Source of the DNA: a virus
Reading direction: 5' to 3' (one strand)
Virus record (IMG/VR): IMGVR_UViG_3300034198_013962
Coordinates: 1-20,603 of that record
Length of the DNA: 20,603 nt
Below, piece after piece: positions 14,442 to 20,603 of this stretch. Each line of letters begins with the position of its first letter. The stretch's first letter is position 1. The position numbers and the translations under genes are program-made. The notes beneath the pieces are model-generated. The model ran no database searches, was not told where the DNA came from, and worked only from the letters and a program-made list of their open reading frames with translations.

Positions 14442-15115
14442 AAATAGTAATTCTTGGTGATGGTTTATTAGGTTCTGAATTGGTTAAACAAACTAATTGG
14501 GATTATATTTCAAGAAAAAAAGATGGAATAGATATTTTTGACTTTAACCAATGGATGTTTAAACTTTCTGAATATGACGTTATCATTAATTGCATAGCAA
14601 ATACAGACACATATTCAAATAATAAAGAATTGCATTGGAAAGTAAATTATGAGTTTGTTGATACATTAGTAAATTTTTGTAATGAGACAGGAAAAAAACT
14701 TGTTCACATATCTACTGATTATATTTATGCAAATTCTAAAACAGAAGCATCAGAGGAAGATGTTCCTGTTCATTTAGAAACCTGGTATGGTTACACAAAA
14801 TTACTTGGTGATGCCCACATACAATTAAAATGTAAAAACTATTTAATAGTTAGAACATCTCATAAACCATACCCATTTCCATATAAAAACGCATGGGATA
14901 ATCAATTTACAAATGGTGATTATGTAAATAAAATATCAGAGTTAATTATAAAGTTAATTTATAAAAATTGTTTTGGTATTTATAATGTAGGTACTGAAAT
15001 AAAAACTTGGCATAGTCTTACAAAAAAAGAATTTGATACAAAACCCATCAACGCACCAATTAATGCGCCAAATAACATTACAATGAATATAAGCAAATTA
15101 AAAAAAGTTTTTTAA
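14438..15115 (+). CDS. RmlD-like nucleotide-sugar reductase (short SDR)
   Basis: A 225-residue SDR of the RmlD substrate-binding group, which reduces 4-keto nucleotide sugars (RmlD itself makes dTDP-L-rhamnose). Visible: the dinucleotide loop 'LGDGLLGSELV' (6-16), 'DVIINCIANTD' (47-57), 'HISTDYIYA' (90-98), the catalytic Y117-x3-K121 in 'WYGYTKLLGD', then 'LIVRTSHKPY' and 'GIYNVGTEIKT' (180-190). It is clearly shorter than RmlD (about 290), with a reduced C-terminal substrate domain that ends in a small INAP-INAP repeat. The ATGA overlap with the 3-dehydratase gene suggests that it acts on the same intermediate, for example as the 4-ketoreductase of a dideoxy-sugar route; that is inference. 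Without rmlA-C neighbours a dTDP-rhamnose role is not supported. Confidence 0.75.
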   Translation: MKIVILGDGLLGSELVKQTNWDYISRKKDGIDIFDFNQWMFKLSEYDVIINCIANTDTYSNNKELHWKVNYEFVDTLVNFCNETGKKLVHISTDYIYANSKTEASEEDVPVHLETWYGYTKLLGDAHIQLKCKNYLIVRTSHKPYPFPYKNAWDNQFTNGDYVNKISELIIKLIYKNCFGIYNVGTEIKTWHSLTKKEFDTKPINAPINAPNNITMNISKLKKVF

Positions 15116-15116
15116 A

Positions 15117-16469
15117 ATGAATAATTTACCTTTAATTAGTGTATGCATACCAACATATGAAATGGGTGGAAACGGAAAAAAATATTTAGATTTTTCTTTT
15201 CAAAAATTAGCCAAACAAACTTACACTAACTTTGAAATTATTATTTCAGATCATAGTAAAAATGATGAAATAAAAAATTTGTGTTATGAATGGTCTAATA
15301 AATTAAATATAAAACACTTTTTTTATCAAAAAAAATACGGAACACTTGCGCCCAATTTAAACAATGTAATATCAAAGGCTTCGGGTGATGTTATAAAAAT
15401 ACTTTGTCAAGATGATTTTTTGGTAGATGAAAACAGTTTATACTATCAAATATATCATTTTGTAGGAAATTACAACCATTGGATGGTGACAGCTTGCTGT
15501 CATTCCAATGATGGAATAAATTTTTACAACACAGTATATCCTAAATATCACGATAATATTCATTATGGTGAAAATACTATTAGTTCACCCAGTGTTTTAA
15601 TGTTTAAAAATAAAAATGTTTTGGAGTTTGATGAAAATCTAATATGGTTGGTTGATGTTGACTATTATAAACGTTTGTATGATAAATTTGGACTACCAAG
15701 TATTTGTAACTATGTTACTGTTGTAAATAGAGAACATCCTAACAGAACAACAAATACAATAGTTAATGATAAAATTATAGAAAAAGAAGTGCACTACATT
15801 ACTAAAAAATACAAAAAGTATTTAGAAAATGTTACACTAGTATGTGTTACATCTGTTAATGTGCAACGTGCTATAAAAGCGTTACAATATTCTGTAAAAA
15901 ATATTGAATTTAAAAATGTTTTATTATTAACAAGTGAAGAATGTGTGTTAGATAATATAGATGTTATTAAAATTAACCCCATACTAAATACCGATGAATA
16001 CAGTAAATTTATTGTATATGAATTACATAAATATATTAATACTGAATTTGCCCTTATTATACAAGAGGATGGGTTTGTTGTTAATGCAGAACAATGGGAT
16101 GGTTTGTTTTTAGAATATGATTATATAGGAGCTCCGTGGCCAATACCTGAAGATGATTTTTCATTTAAAGATAGTTATGGTAACTTACAACGAGTTGGAA
16201 ATGGTGGTTTTTCACTGCGAAGTAAAAAACTACTTAGATTAGCTAGTGAATTGGATCTTGAGTGGAAGTCTTACTTTGGGTTTTACAACGAAGATGGATT
16301 TTTTTGTTGTCATAACAAGCACATTTATGAAGCAAATGGTTGTAAATTTGCACCAATTGATGTTGCATCAAAATTTTCTTTTGAAACACCAATACCGGAA
16401 AATAATGGTATATTAACATTTGGCTTTCATGGAAAAAATCATAATTATAATAACTTAATATCCAATTAA
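15117..16469 (+). CDS. Two-domain protein: GT2 glycosyltransferase + DUF5672
   Basis: A 450-residue fusion. Residues 6 to about 215 form a GT2 domain: 'ISVCIPTYEMGG' opening, 'FEIIISDHSKND' (39-50), and 'GDVIKILCQDDFL' (90-102), where Q-D-D stands in for D-x-D. From about residue 239 a DUF5672 domain follows, a family tied to glycosyltransferase genes: 'LVCVTSVNVQRAIKALQYS', 'FALIIQEDGFV' (311-321), 'YDYIGAPWP' (334-342), 'VGNGGFSLRSKKLL' (360-373), 'NEDGFFCC' (391-398) and 'TFGFHG' (434-439). Its repeated acidic motifs suggest a second GT-A-like active site, so one chain may add two sugars. It starts one base after the reductase stop. Both halves look intact; the substrate of each is unknown. 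Confidence 0.85.
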   Translation: MNNLPLISVCIPTYEMGGNGKKYLDFSFQKLAKQTYTNFEIIISDHSKNDEIKNLCYEWSNKLNIKHFFYQKKYGTLAPNLNNVISKASGDVIKILCQDDFLVDENSLYYQIYHFVGNYNHWMVTACCHSNDGINFYNTVYPKYHDNIHYGENTISSPSVLMFKNKNVLEFDENLIWLVDVDYYKRLYDKFGLPSICNYVTVVNREHPNRTTNTIVNDKIIEKEVHYITKKYKKYLENVTLVCVTSVNVQRAIKALQYSVKNIEFKNVLLLTSEECVLDNIDVIKINPILNTDEYSKFIVYELHKYINTEFALIIQEDGFVVNAEQWDGLFLEYDYIGAPWPIPEDDFSFKDSYGNLQRVGNGGFSLRSKKLLRLASELDLEWKSYFGFYNEDGFFCCHNKHIYEANGCKFAPIDVASKFSFETPIPENNGILTFGFHGKNHNYNNLISN

Positions 16470-16487
16470 CTATAAAATTTATATCTA

Positions 16488-17390
16488 ATGATAACAACCG
16501 AATTTTATTATGGACAGGGTTTTGGAAACCAACTTGCTGTATATGTTACAACAAGAGCTATTGCACTACGCAATGGGTATGAATTTGGTTTCACTGGTTT
16601 AGAAAACTTTGGAGATAGAAGATACAACGATAAAGGAGTGTATTTTATGGATTTGGATTTAGGATTGCCTGTTGATATTAGCGCAATTACTAATTACTAC
16701 AAAGAAAAAGAATGTAGAATCAAATTAAATACTAGTCAGCACGATGCAACTATAGGGTGTGATATACGGTTGACTGATTATAATGTGTTATCGTTACATG
16801 ATAATTGCAAAATAGATGGATTATTACAATCGGAAGATTATTTTTATGATTATAAAAATGATATTAAAAAATGGTTATGTGTTAAGCCCGAATATGATAT
16901 ATATGATTTTTCAAATGATGATGTGTGTATTTTAAATATACGGGACTATGAGGGTGATGATACATTATTTTTATCTAGAACATATTGGGTTAATGCTATT
17001 AATCATATGCTAAGTATTAATCCCCAAATGACTTTTGCTGTAATTACCGAAAATCCAAATTGTGTAAAAAATTTATTACCTGAGTTATCCGATAATGTTT
17101 TTCACATGGGTGTTGGGGAGGATTATTCAATAATAAAAAACGCAAAGTGGTTAATTTTATCCAACTCTAGCTTTGGATATTTCCCAGCTTTAACAAATGA
17201 GTTAGCAAAATTAATTATTGCTCCAAAATATTGGGCAAGACATAATATATCTAACGGGTATTGGTCTATGGGTTGTAATTTATATAAAGATTTTATTTAT
17301 ATGGATAGATTTGGAAATTTACAAACATACGATGAATGTAAAAGAGAATTAAATTTATTTATTAATCAAACAAAAATTTACTTAAAATGA
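16488..17390 (+). CDS. GT11-like / fucosyltransferase-fold glycosyltransferase
   Basis: A 300-residue GT-B protein of the GT11-like kind. The N terminus 'GQGFGNQLAVYVTTRAIALR' (9-28) fits the 'G.GNQlf.ya..ralA' loop, 'CILNIRDYEGDD' (147-158) is the donor-binding arginine strand (R152), and 'LILSNSSFGYFPALTNELAK' (222-241) with 'IIAPKYWARHN' fits the 'sNStFswW.a.L....' and 'v.aP..Wf' region, although the double tryptophan is replaced by G-Y. It is therefore a divergent relative of the more orthodox GT11 at 7419-8156 and may use another GDP-linked sugar such as GDP-L-galactose or a 6-deoxyhexose. An 18-base gap precedes it; its stop overlaps the GT17 start by four bases. Confidence 0.75.
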   Translation: MITTEFYYGQGFGNQLAVYVTTRAIALRNGYEFGFTGLENFGDRRYNDKGVYFMDLDLGLPVDISAITNYYKEKECRIKLNTSQHDATIGCDIRLTDYNVLSLHDNCKIDGLLQSEDYFYDYKNDIKKWLCVKPEYDIYDFSNDDVCILNIRDYEGDDTLFLSRTYWVNAINHMLSINPQMTFAVITENPNCVKNLLPELSDNVFHMGVGEDYSIIKNAKWLILSNSSFGYFPALTNELAKLIIAPKYWARHNISNGYWSMGCNLYKDFIYMDRFGNLQTYDECKRELNLFINQTKIYLK

Positions 17391-18238
17391 TATACGATTG
17401 CTTTATATTCTTTAATGAATTAGAATTATTAGAAATTAGATTAAATACACTTGAAAATGTTGTAGATAAATTTGTAATTGTTGAATCAAACATTTCTTTT
17501 TCTGGATTAAATAAAAAATTATTTTATGATGAAAATAAAGAATTATTTAAAAAATATGCACACAAAATAATACATCATATAGTTGATGATACCCCAAAAT
17601 CGTATGAGGAGCTTCAATTCAGATTTTTGAATGCATCAACAACTATTGATAAACAAAAATATTTGAATTGTTTAACTACTACAAATGTACCATATGGGCA
17701 GTTTCATTGGATGCGTGAATTTTATCAAAAAGAATGTATGAAAGATGCTTTAATTAATGCTGGAATTGCCGATGATGACGTGTGCTATATATCGGATTTG
17801 GATGAAATTTGGAATCCAAATATTAGTTATGTTATAGATGATAATCAAATATATAAGTGTAAACAATTGGTTTTTTCTATGTATCTTAACATGCGTAGTA
17901 GTGAAGAATGGGCCGGAACTTATTATAGTAAATTTAAAAATATTAAAAATGCAAGTGTAAATCACTTAGATACTCCAAATAAAACTACATACACCTATAT
18001 TGATAATGCTGGTTGGCATTTTTCTTATCAAGGTGGTGTTGATAGAATTAAAACCAAAATAGAAAACTTTGGCCATCAAGAATATAATAATGATTATATT
18101 AAAAACAGCATTTCTAACAGTTTAAAAAATAATACAGATATTCTGGGTAGAAATGAATTTAAATATTGGATAGATAATGTAAACTTGCCCGAATATATAA
18201 AAATAAACAAAAATAAATTTAAACATTTACTAAAATGA
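17387..18238 (+). CDS. GT17-family glycosyltransferase
   Basis: A 283-residue GT-A enzyme of family GT17, the family of the bisecting N-acetylglucosaminyltransferase (MGAT3), with many bacterial and viral members of unknown donor. The family opening is clear: 'YDCFIFFNELELLEIRLNTL' (3-22), then 'VDKFVIVESNISFSGLNKKL' (26-45). The middle has 'FHWMREFYQKECMKDAL' (106-122) and the D-x-D in 'DDVCYISDLDEIWNP' (130-144), followed near 209-216 by 'WHFSYQGG', another GT17 landmark. The length is normal for prokaryotic members. It overlaps both neighbours by four bases (ATGA), so it is co-translated with a fucosyltransferase-like enzyme and a GT-A-like enzyme. N-acetylglucosamine as donor is a family-based guess. 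Confidence 0.9.
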   Translation: MIYDCFIFFNELELLEIRLNTLENVVDKFVIVESNISFSGLNKKLFYDENKELFKKYAHKIIHHIVDDTPKSYEELQFRFLNASTTIDKQKYLNCLTTTNVPYGQFHWMREFYQKECMKDALINAGIADDDVCYISDLDEIWNPNISYVIDDNQIYKCKQLVFSMYLNMRSSEEWAGTYYSKFKNIKNASVNHLDTPNKTTYTYIDNAGWHFSYQGGVDRIKTKIENFGHQEYNNDYIKNSISNSLKNNTDILGRNEFKYWIDNVNLPEYIKINKNKFKHLLK

Positions 18239-19119
18239 AAACGCATATAGTAGTTCATCTACTACCACATGAAATAGACTGGTTTGAATGGCAATCATTA
18301 CAATTTAAAATTGGTAGTTATTATCTCAATCCGGAAGATAAAATAATAATAGATACCACTTTAAATTTAAATTTAGTTGACTGGAAAAAATCACAAATAC
18401 CTAAACAATTTTTCATCGATAAATTTAATCAAATAAAAAAATTGTGGGATTGGGCGGAAATTCAGTTTGTGATTGATGATGATAATAAATGTATGGGGTG
18501 TGATGATAAAAGAAGAGAAGCTGTACGTTCAACCACCTCTGATAATATTCTTTATTTAGATTGTGATGTTATATTTAAACCCGAGCATTTTTTTTATTTG
18601 ATAGAATCTTCTAAAAAAATTAATATTGATTATTACGTTATATCACCGGAAATAATGAAAATGTGGGATAATAGTTGGGATTCTTTAGTAAACAAAAATT
18701 TTATCAATTTATCACCAAATTTAGAAAGATATAGGAATGTTGATCCTTTTAAAATTGTCAACTATTCTTTTAGTGGTGATGTAAATTTAAAAAGTATAAA
18801 TTATTTTAAATTCGGTGGTGGTTGGTTTAATTTGCTATCCACTAAATTATTAAAATTAACAGATATTCCTGATTCATTTGGACCATATGGCGTGGATGAT
18901 ACATATGTTATGTTGTGTTGTGATATAATGAAGAACTGTAATTACAATATACAACAATTTGTGCTAGAAGAAGTAATAGTTATAGAAAATTTTAAATACC
19001 GCCATAATCCATATCAAAAATATTTACACTTAATTGATAAGCAATTGGAGTTTAAAAGACACGCTGAAGCAAATCTTTTAAATGAATTAGAAAAATTTAA
19101 AAATAAAATTTTATGTTAA
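18235..19119 (+). CDS. GT-A-like putative glycosyltransferase, family unclear
   Basis: A 294-residue protein with the landmarks of a GT-A glycosyltransferase but no family that I can name firmly. 'THIVVHLLPHEIDWFEWQ' (3-20) is the first strand and helix, 'CDDKRREAVRSTTSDNILYLDCDVIF' (about 89-114, landmarks R93-R94, R98 and the D-x-D L-D-C-D at 108-111) is the donor-binding core, and 'KFGGGWFNLLSTKLLKL' (192-208) with 'FGPYGVDDTYVML' (215-227) recalls the 'GG.....R...f......G.EDdd' acceptor/catalytic segment of galactosyltransferase-type GT-A enzymes. There is no membrane anchor. It overlaps GT17 by four bases and the FkbM gene by seven. The role as a transferase is a sound inference; donor and acceptor are unknown. 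Confidence 0.68.
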   Translation: MKTHIVVHLLPHEIDWFEWQSLQFKIGSYYLNPEDKIIIDTTLNLNLVDWKKSQIPKQFFIDKFNQIKKLWDWAEIQFVIDDDNKCMGCDDKRREAVRSTTSDNILYLDCDVIFKPEHFFYLIESSKKINIDYYVISPEIMKMWDNSWDSLVNKNFINLSPNLERYRNVDPFKIVNYSFSGDVNLKSINYFKFGGGWFNLLSTKLLKLTDIPDSFGPYGVDDTYVMLCCDIMKNCNYNIQQFVLEEVIVIENFKYRHNPYQKYLHLIDKQLEFKRHAEANLLNELEKFKNKILC

Positions 19120-19946
19120 AAGAAATTAAAGAATACAGAGAAGAAGTTATACAATTTTTAAAAAAAAATAACTTTCACTATTCAAGCAGTATTGTTAATT
19201 ACAATATTATTGAATATAATTTTAAATATTATAAATGGAATCACCCATATCAAGGAAATTGGGAGCAACGCGAATTATTTACCAATACCATATTAAATAA
19301 TATAAAGAAGTTAATTAGACCAAATTCAAATGTAATAGATATTGGTGCCCAAGTAGGAAATATGTCCATAGCTTTTTCACTATTTGCAAATAAAGTTATT
19401 TCATTCGAACCAAATCCAGTTGCTTATGAAGTGTTGGAATTAAATTCAACCATACATCAAAATATTATTCCTTACAATTTAGCATGTTCTACAAAAAATA
19501 CAAACTTAACCTTTCATTATTCCGACTATGGTTTTTGTAATGGCGGATACGCGGAATCTTTAAATGCTGGTATCGGGGTCACCGGCCATACTATTCCATT
19601 GGATGTTTTTGCTGTAAATACAGCCGATTTTTTAAAAGAACACCACAATAATTTAATAAATAATATTAGTTTAATCAAAATAGATGCTGAAGGACATGAT
19701 AAAAATATAATTCCAACCCTTAAACCTATTATAACTGAATGTAAACCTGTATTAATAACAGAATTATACGATGGTTTAAATTTTAAAGAAATAGATGAAC
19801 TATTATATGTTATAGCCGATTTAAACTATGAGTGCTATGATGAACGTAATGGTGTATTTGATATTAACAATTTAGGAAATAAAATTAAAACACATACTGA
19901 TATATCACCGAAATCTGGTCATAACTTATTGTGTTTACCAAAATAA
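19113..19946 (+). CDS. FkbM-family methyltransferase (copy 2)
   Basis: A 277-residue SAM-dependent methyltransferase of the FkbM family with a long N-terminal extension of about 70 residues before the fold. Visible: 'SNVIDIGAQVGNMSIAFS' (72-89), 'KVISFEPNPVAYEVLELN' (94-111), a glycine-rich insert near 142-160, and the family motif 'LIKIDAEGHDKNII' (187-200), then 'PVLITELYDG'. The expected reaction is O-methylation of a sugar hydroxyl. The ATG lies seven bases inside the upstream GT-A gene, and 12 bases separate it from the third FkbM gene. The second-strand and SAM-loop residues are intact, so it should be active. It differs in length and insertions from the other two copies, arguing for independent acquisition and against recent duplication. 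Confidence 0.9.
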   Translation: MLKEIKEYREEVIQFLKKNNFHYSSSIVNYNIIEYNFKYYKWNHPYQGNWEQRELFTNTILNNIKKLIRPNSNVIDIGAQVGNMSIAFSLFANKVISFEPNPVAYEVLELNSTIHQNIIPYNLACSTKNTNLTFHYSDYGFCNGGYAESLNAGIGVTGHTIPLDVFAVNTADFLKEHHNNLINNISLIKIDAEGHDKNIIPTLKPIITECKPVLITELYDGLNFKEIDELLYVIADLNYECYDERNGVFDINNLGNKIKTHTDISPKSGHNLLCLPK

Positions 19947-19958
19947 TAATTAGATAGT

Positions 19959-20516
19959 ATGAAAAAAATATTTTTAGATTGCGGGACGCATTTGGCAGAG
20001 GGTTTAATGAAATTCATACAAATGTATAATATGGATAGTAGTTGGGAAATATACTCATTTGAACCTAACACTTATTTATGGCAAGAGCACAACGAACAAA
20101 ATATTCACAATAATATTCATTACATTAATAAAGCAATATATACTAATAATGAAATAATTACGTTTAATATTGCATACCCAAACACCGATTCATCATCTAT
20201 ATATAAAAACCATATAGGAAAAAATTACTATGGCTCTATTGATGTAATGTGTTTGGATTTTAGCGAATTTATAATACAAAATTTTTCTAAAGATGATTTT
20301 ATAGTTGTTAAAATGGATATAGAAGGTGCGGAATATGCTGTTTTGAGAAAAATGATAGAAGATAATTCAATTCAATATCTAAATGATTTATTTGTAGAGT
20401 TTCATTCACACAAAGATATGTATCCTATTTTAGAAAATGGGGAAGATAAAAACAGTACAATTGAATTGATAAAAGAAATTGAAAAAATTGGAGTTAAATT
20501 TACACATTGGGTTTGA
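19959..20516 (+). CDS. FkbM-family methyltransferase (copy 3, short)
   Basis: A 185-residue compact FkbM-type methyltransferase. The SAM loop is at the very N terminus, 'KIFLDCGTHLAEGLMKFI' (3-20), followed by 'WEIYSFEPNTYLW' (29-41), a nucleotide-site-like 'TDSSSIYKNHIG' (76-87), and the family motif 'VVKMDIEGAEYAVLRKM' (116-132). 'LFVEFHSH' near the end is also typical. It lacks the N-terminal extension of the preceding copy. The likely substrate is a glycan hydroxyl. It follows copy 2 after 12 bases and is followed one base after its stop by a new glycosyltransferase gene. The 'C-G-T-H' loop replaces the usual D-I-G-A-N but keeps the glycine and the acidic strand ends, so activity is plausible. 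Confidence 0.86.
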   Translation: MKKIFLDCGTHLAEGLMKFIQMYNMDSSWEIYSFEPNTYLWQEHNEQNIHNNIHYINKAIYTNNEIITFNIAYPNTDSSSIYKNHIGKNYYGSIDVMCLDFSEFIIQNFSKDDFIVVKMDIEGAEYAVLRKMIEDNSIQYLNDLFVEFHSHKDMYPILENGEDKNSTIELIKEIEKIGVKFTHWV

Positions 20517-20517
20517 T

Positions 20518-20603
20518 ATGAATAAAATAACTTTTTGTATCCCAAGCAAAAACAATCTTAGATACTTAAAAAATAGTATTAAATCTATTAAAGAAAATAG
20601 TGC
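20518..20603 (+). CDS. GT2 glycosyltransferase (3' partial)
   Basis: An open frame starts at the ATG one base after the preceding stop and runs off the right edge after 28 codons. Its N terminus, M-N-K-I-T-F-C-I-P-S-K-N-N followed by 'LRYLKNSIKSIKENS', is the standard opening of GT2 glycosyltransferases (strand, 'P(T/S)xN', helix with 'L..si.Si'). The island therefore continues beyond the window. The family call is good for so short a stretch; nothing can be said of the donor. Confidence 0.72.
   Translation, partial: MNKITFCIPSKNNLRYLKNSIKSIKENS

Noticed and set aside
14438-15115. rmlD of a dTDP-L-rhamnose pathway
   Set aside because: The protein is about 65 residues too short and no rmlA, rmlB or rmlC occurs nearby; it is coupled to the 3-dehydratase instead.
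2304-20603. Bacterial O-antigen or capsule cluster on a chromosome
   Set aside because: The left end is phage-type with overlapping genes running directly into the glycosyltransferases, and wzx, wzy, wzz and lipid-carrier transferase genes are absent. It is not fully excluded because the window is cut on the right.

Overview
The window looks like part of a tailed-phage genome, with a T4-like replication module, most likely from a phage of a Bacteroidota host. The phage call rests on the left end: the C-terminal part of a gp62-type clamp-loader small subunit, a DUF3310 protein, a small conserved phage protein, a four-cysteine PD-(D/E)XK nuclease and a SLOG/DUF2493 protein, packed with short overlaps on one strand. 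The host call is an inference from translation signals: I see no Shine-Dalgarno-like GGAGG before any of the starts, which instead follow A/T-rich leaders such as 'aaaataaa'. Every gene is on the + strand. I see no tRNA, rRNA, CRISPR or transposase.

Region A (1-2266) holds replication and nucleic-acid genes. Region B (2304-7217) holds two large GT4-type glycosyltransferases, an unassigned phage protein, a small GT2 enzyme and a very convincing GDP-mannose 3,5-epimerase. Its base composition resembles region A. Region C (7214 to the right edge) is a long, visibly AT-richer glycan island that begins with a truncated methyltransferase gene. It carries a GT11 fucosyltransferase, a DUF3431 protein, a GT92/DUF23-like enzyme, three FkbM methyltransferases, a GT9-like enzyme, a GDP-mannose-dehydratase/reductase-type SDR, two further fucosyltransferase-like GT-B proteins, an E1/RfbH-type sugar 3-dehydratase, an RmlD-like reductase, a GT2-DUF5672 fusion, a GT17 enzyme, a GT-A-like enzyme and the start of another GT2 gene. 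Many neighbours overlap by four bases (ATGA), so large parts are probably co-translated. No intergenic gap exceeds about 70 bases.

Read together, regions B and C encode nucleotide-sugar making (GDP-L-galactose; possibly GDP-6-deoxy and 3-deoxy sugars), transfer by about a dozen different transferases, and O-methylation. No flippase, polymerase, lipid-carrier transferase, signal peptide or membrane segment is evident. The simplest model is a phage-encoded cytoplasmic pathway that builds a complex, possibly methylated, L-sugar-containing glycan directly on a phage product (virion protein or, less likely, DNA). The order of sugars and the acceptor cannot be read from the sequence. Two gene-decay scars (7214-7432 and 9703-9775) and the composition step suggest that the island is assembled and reshuffled by cassette exchange.
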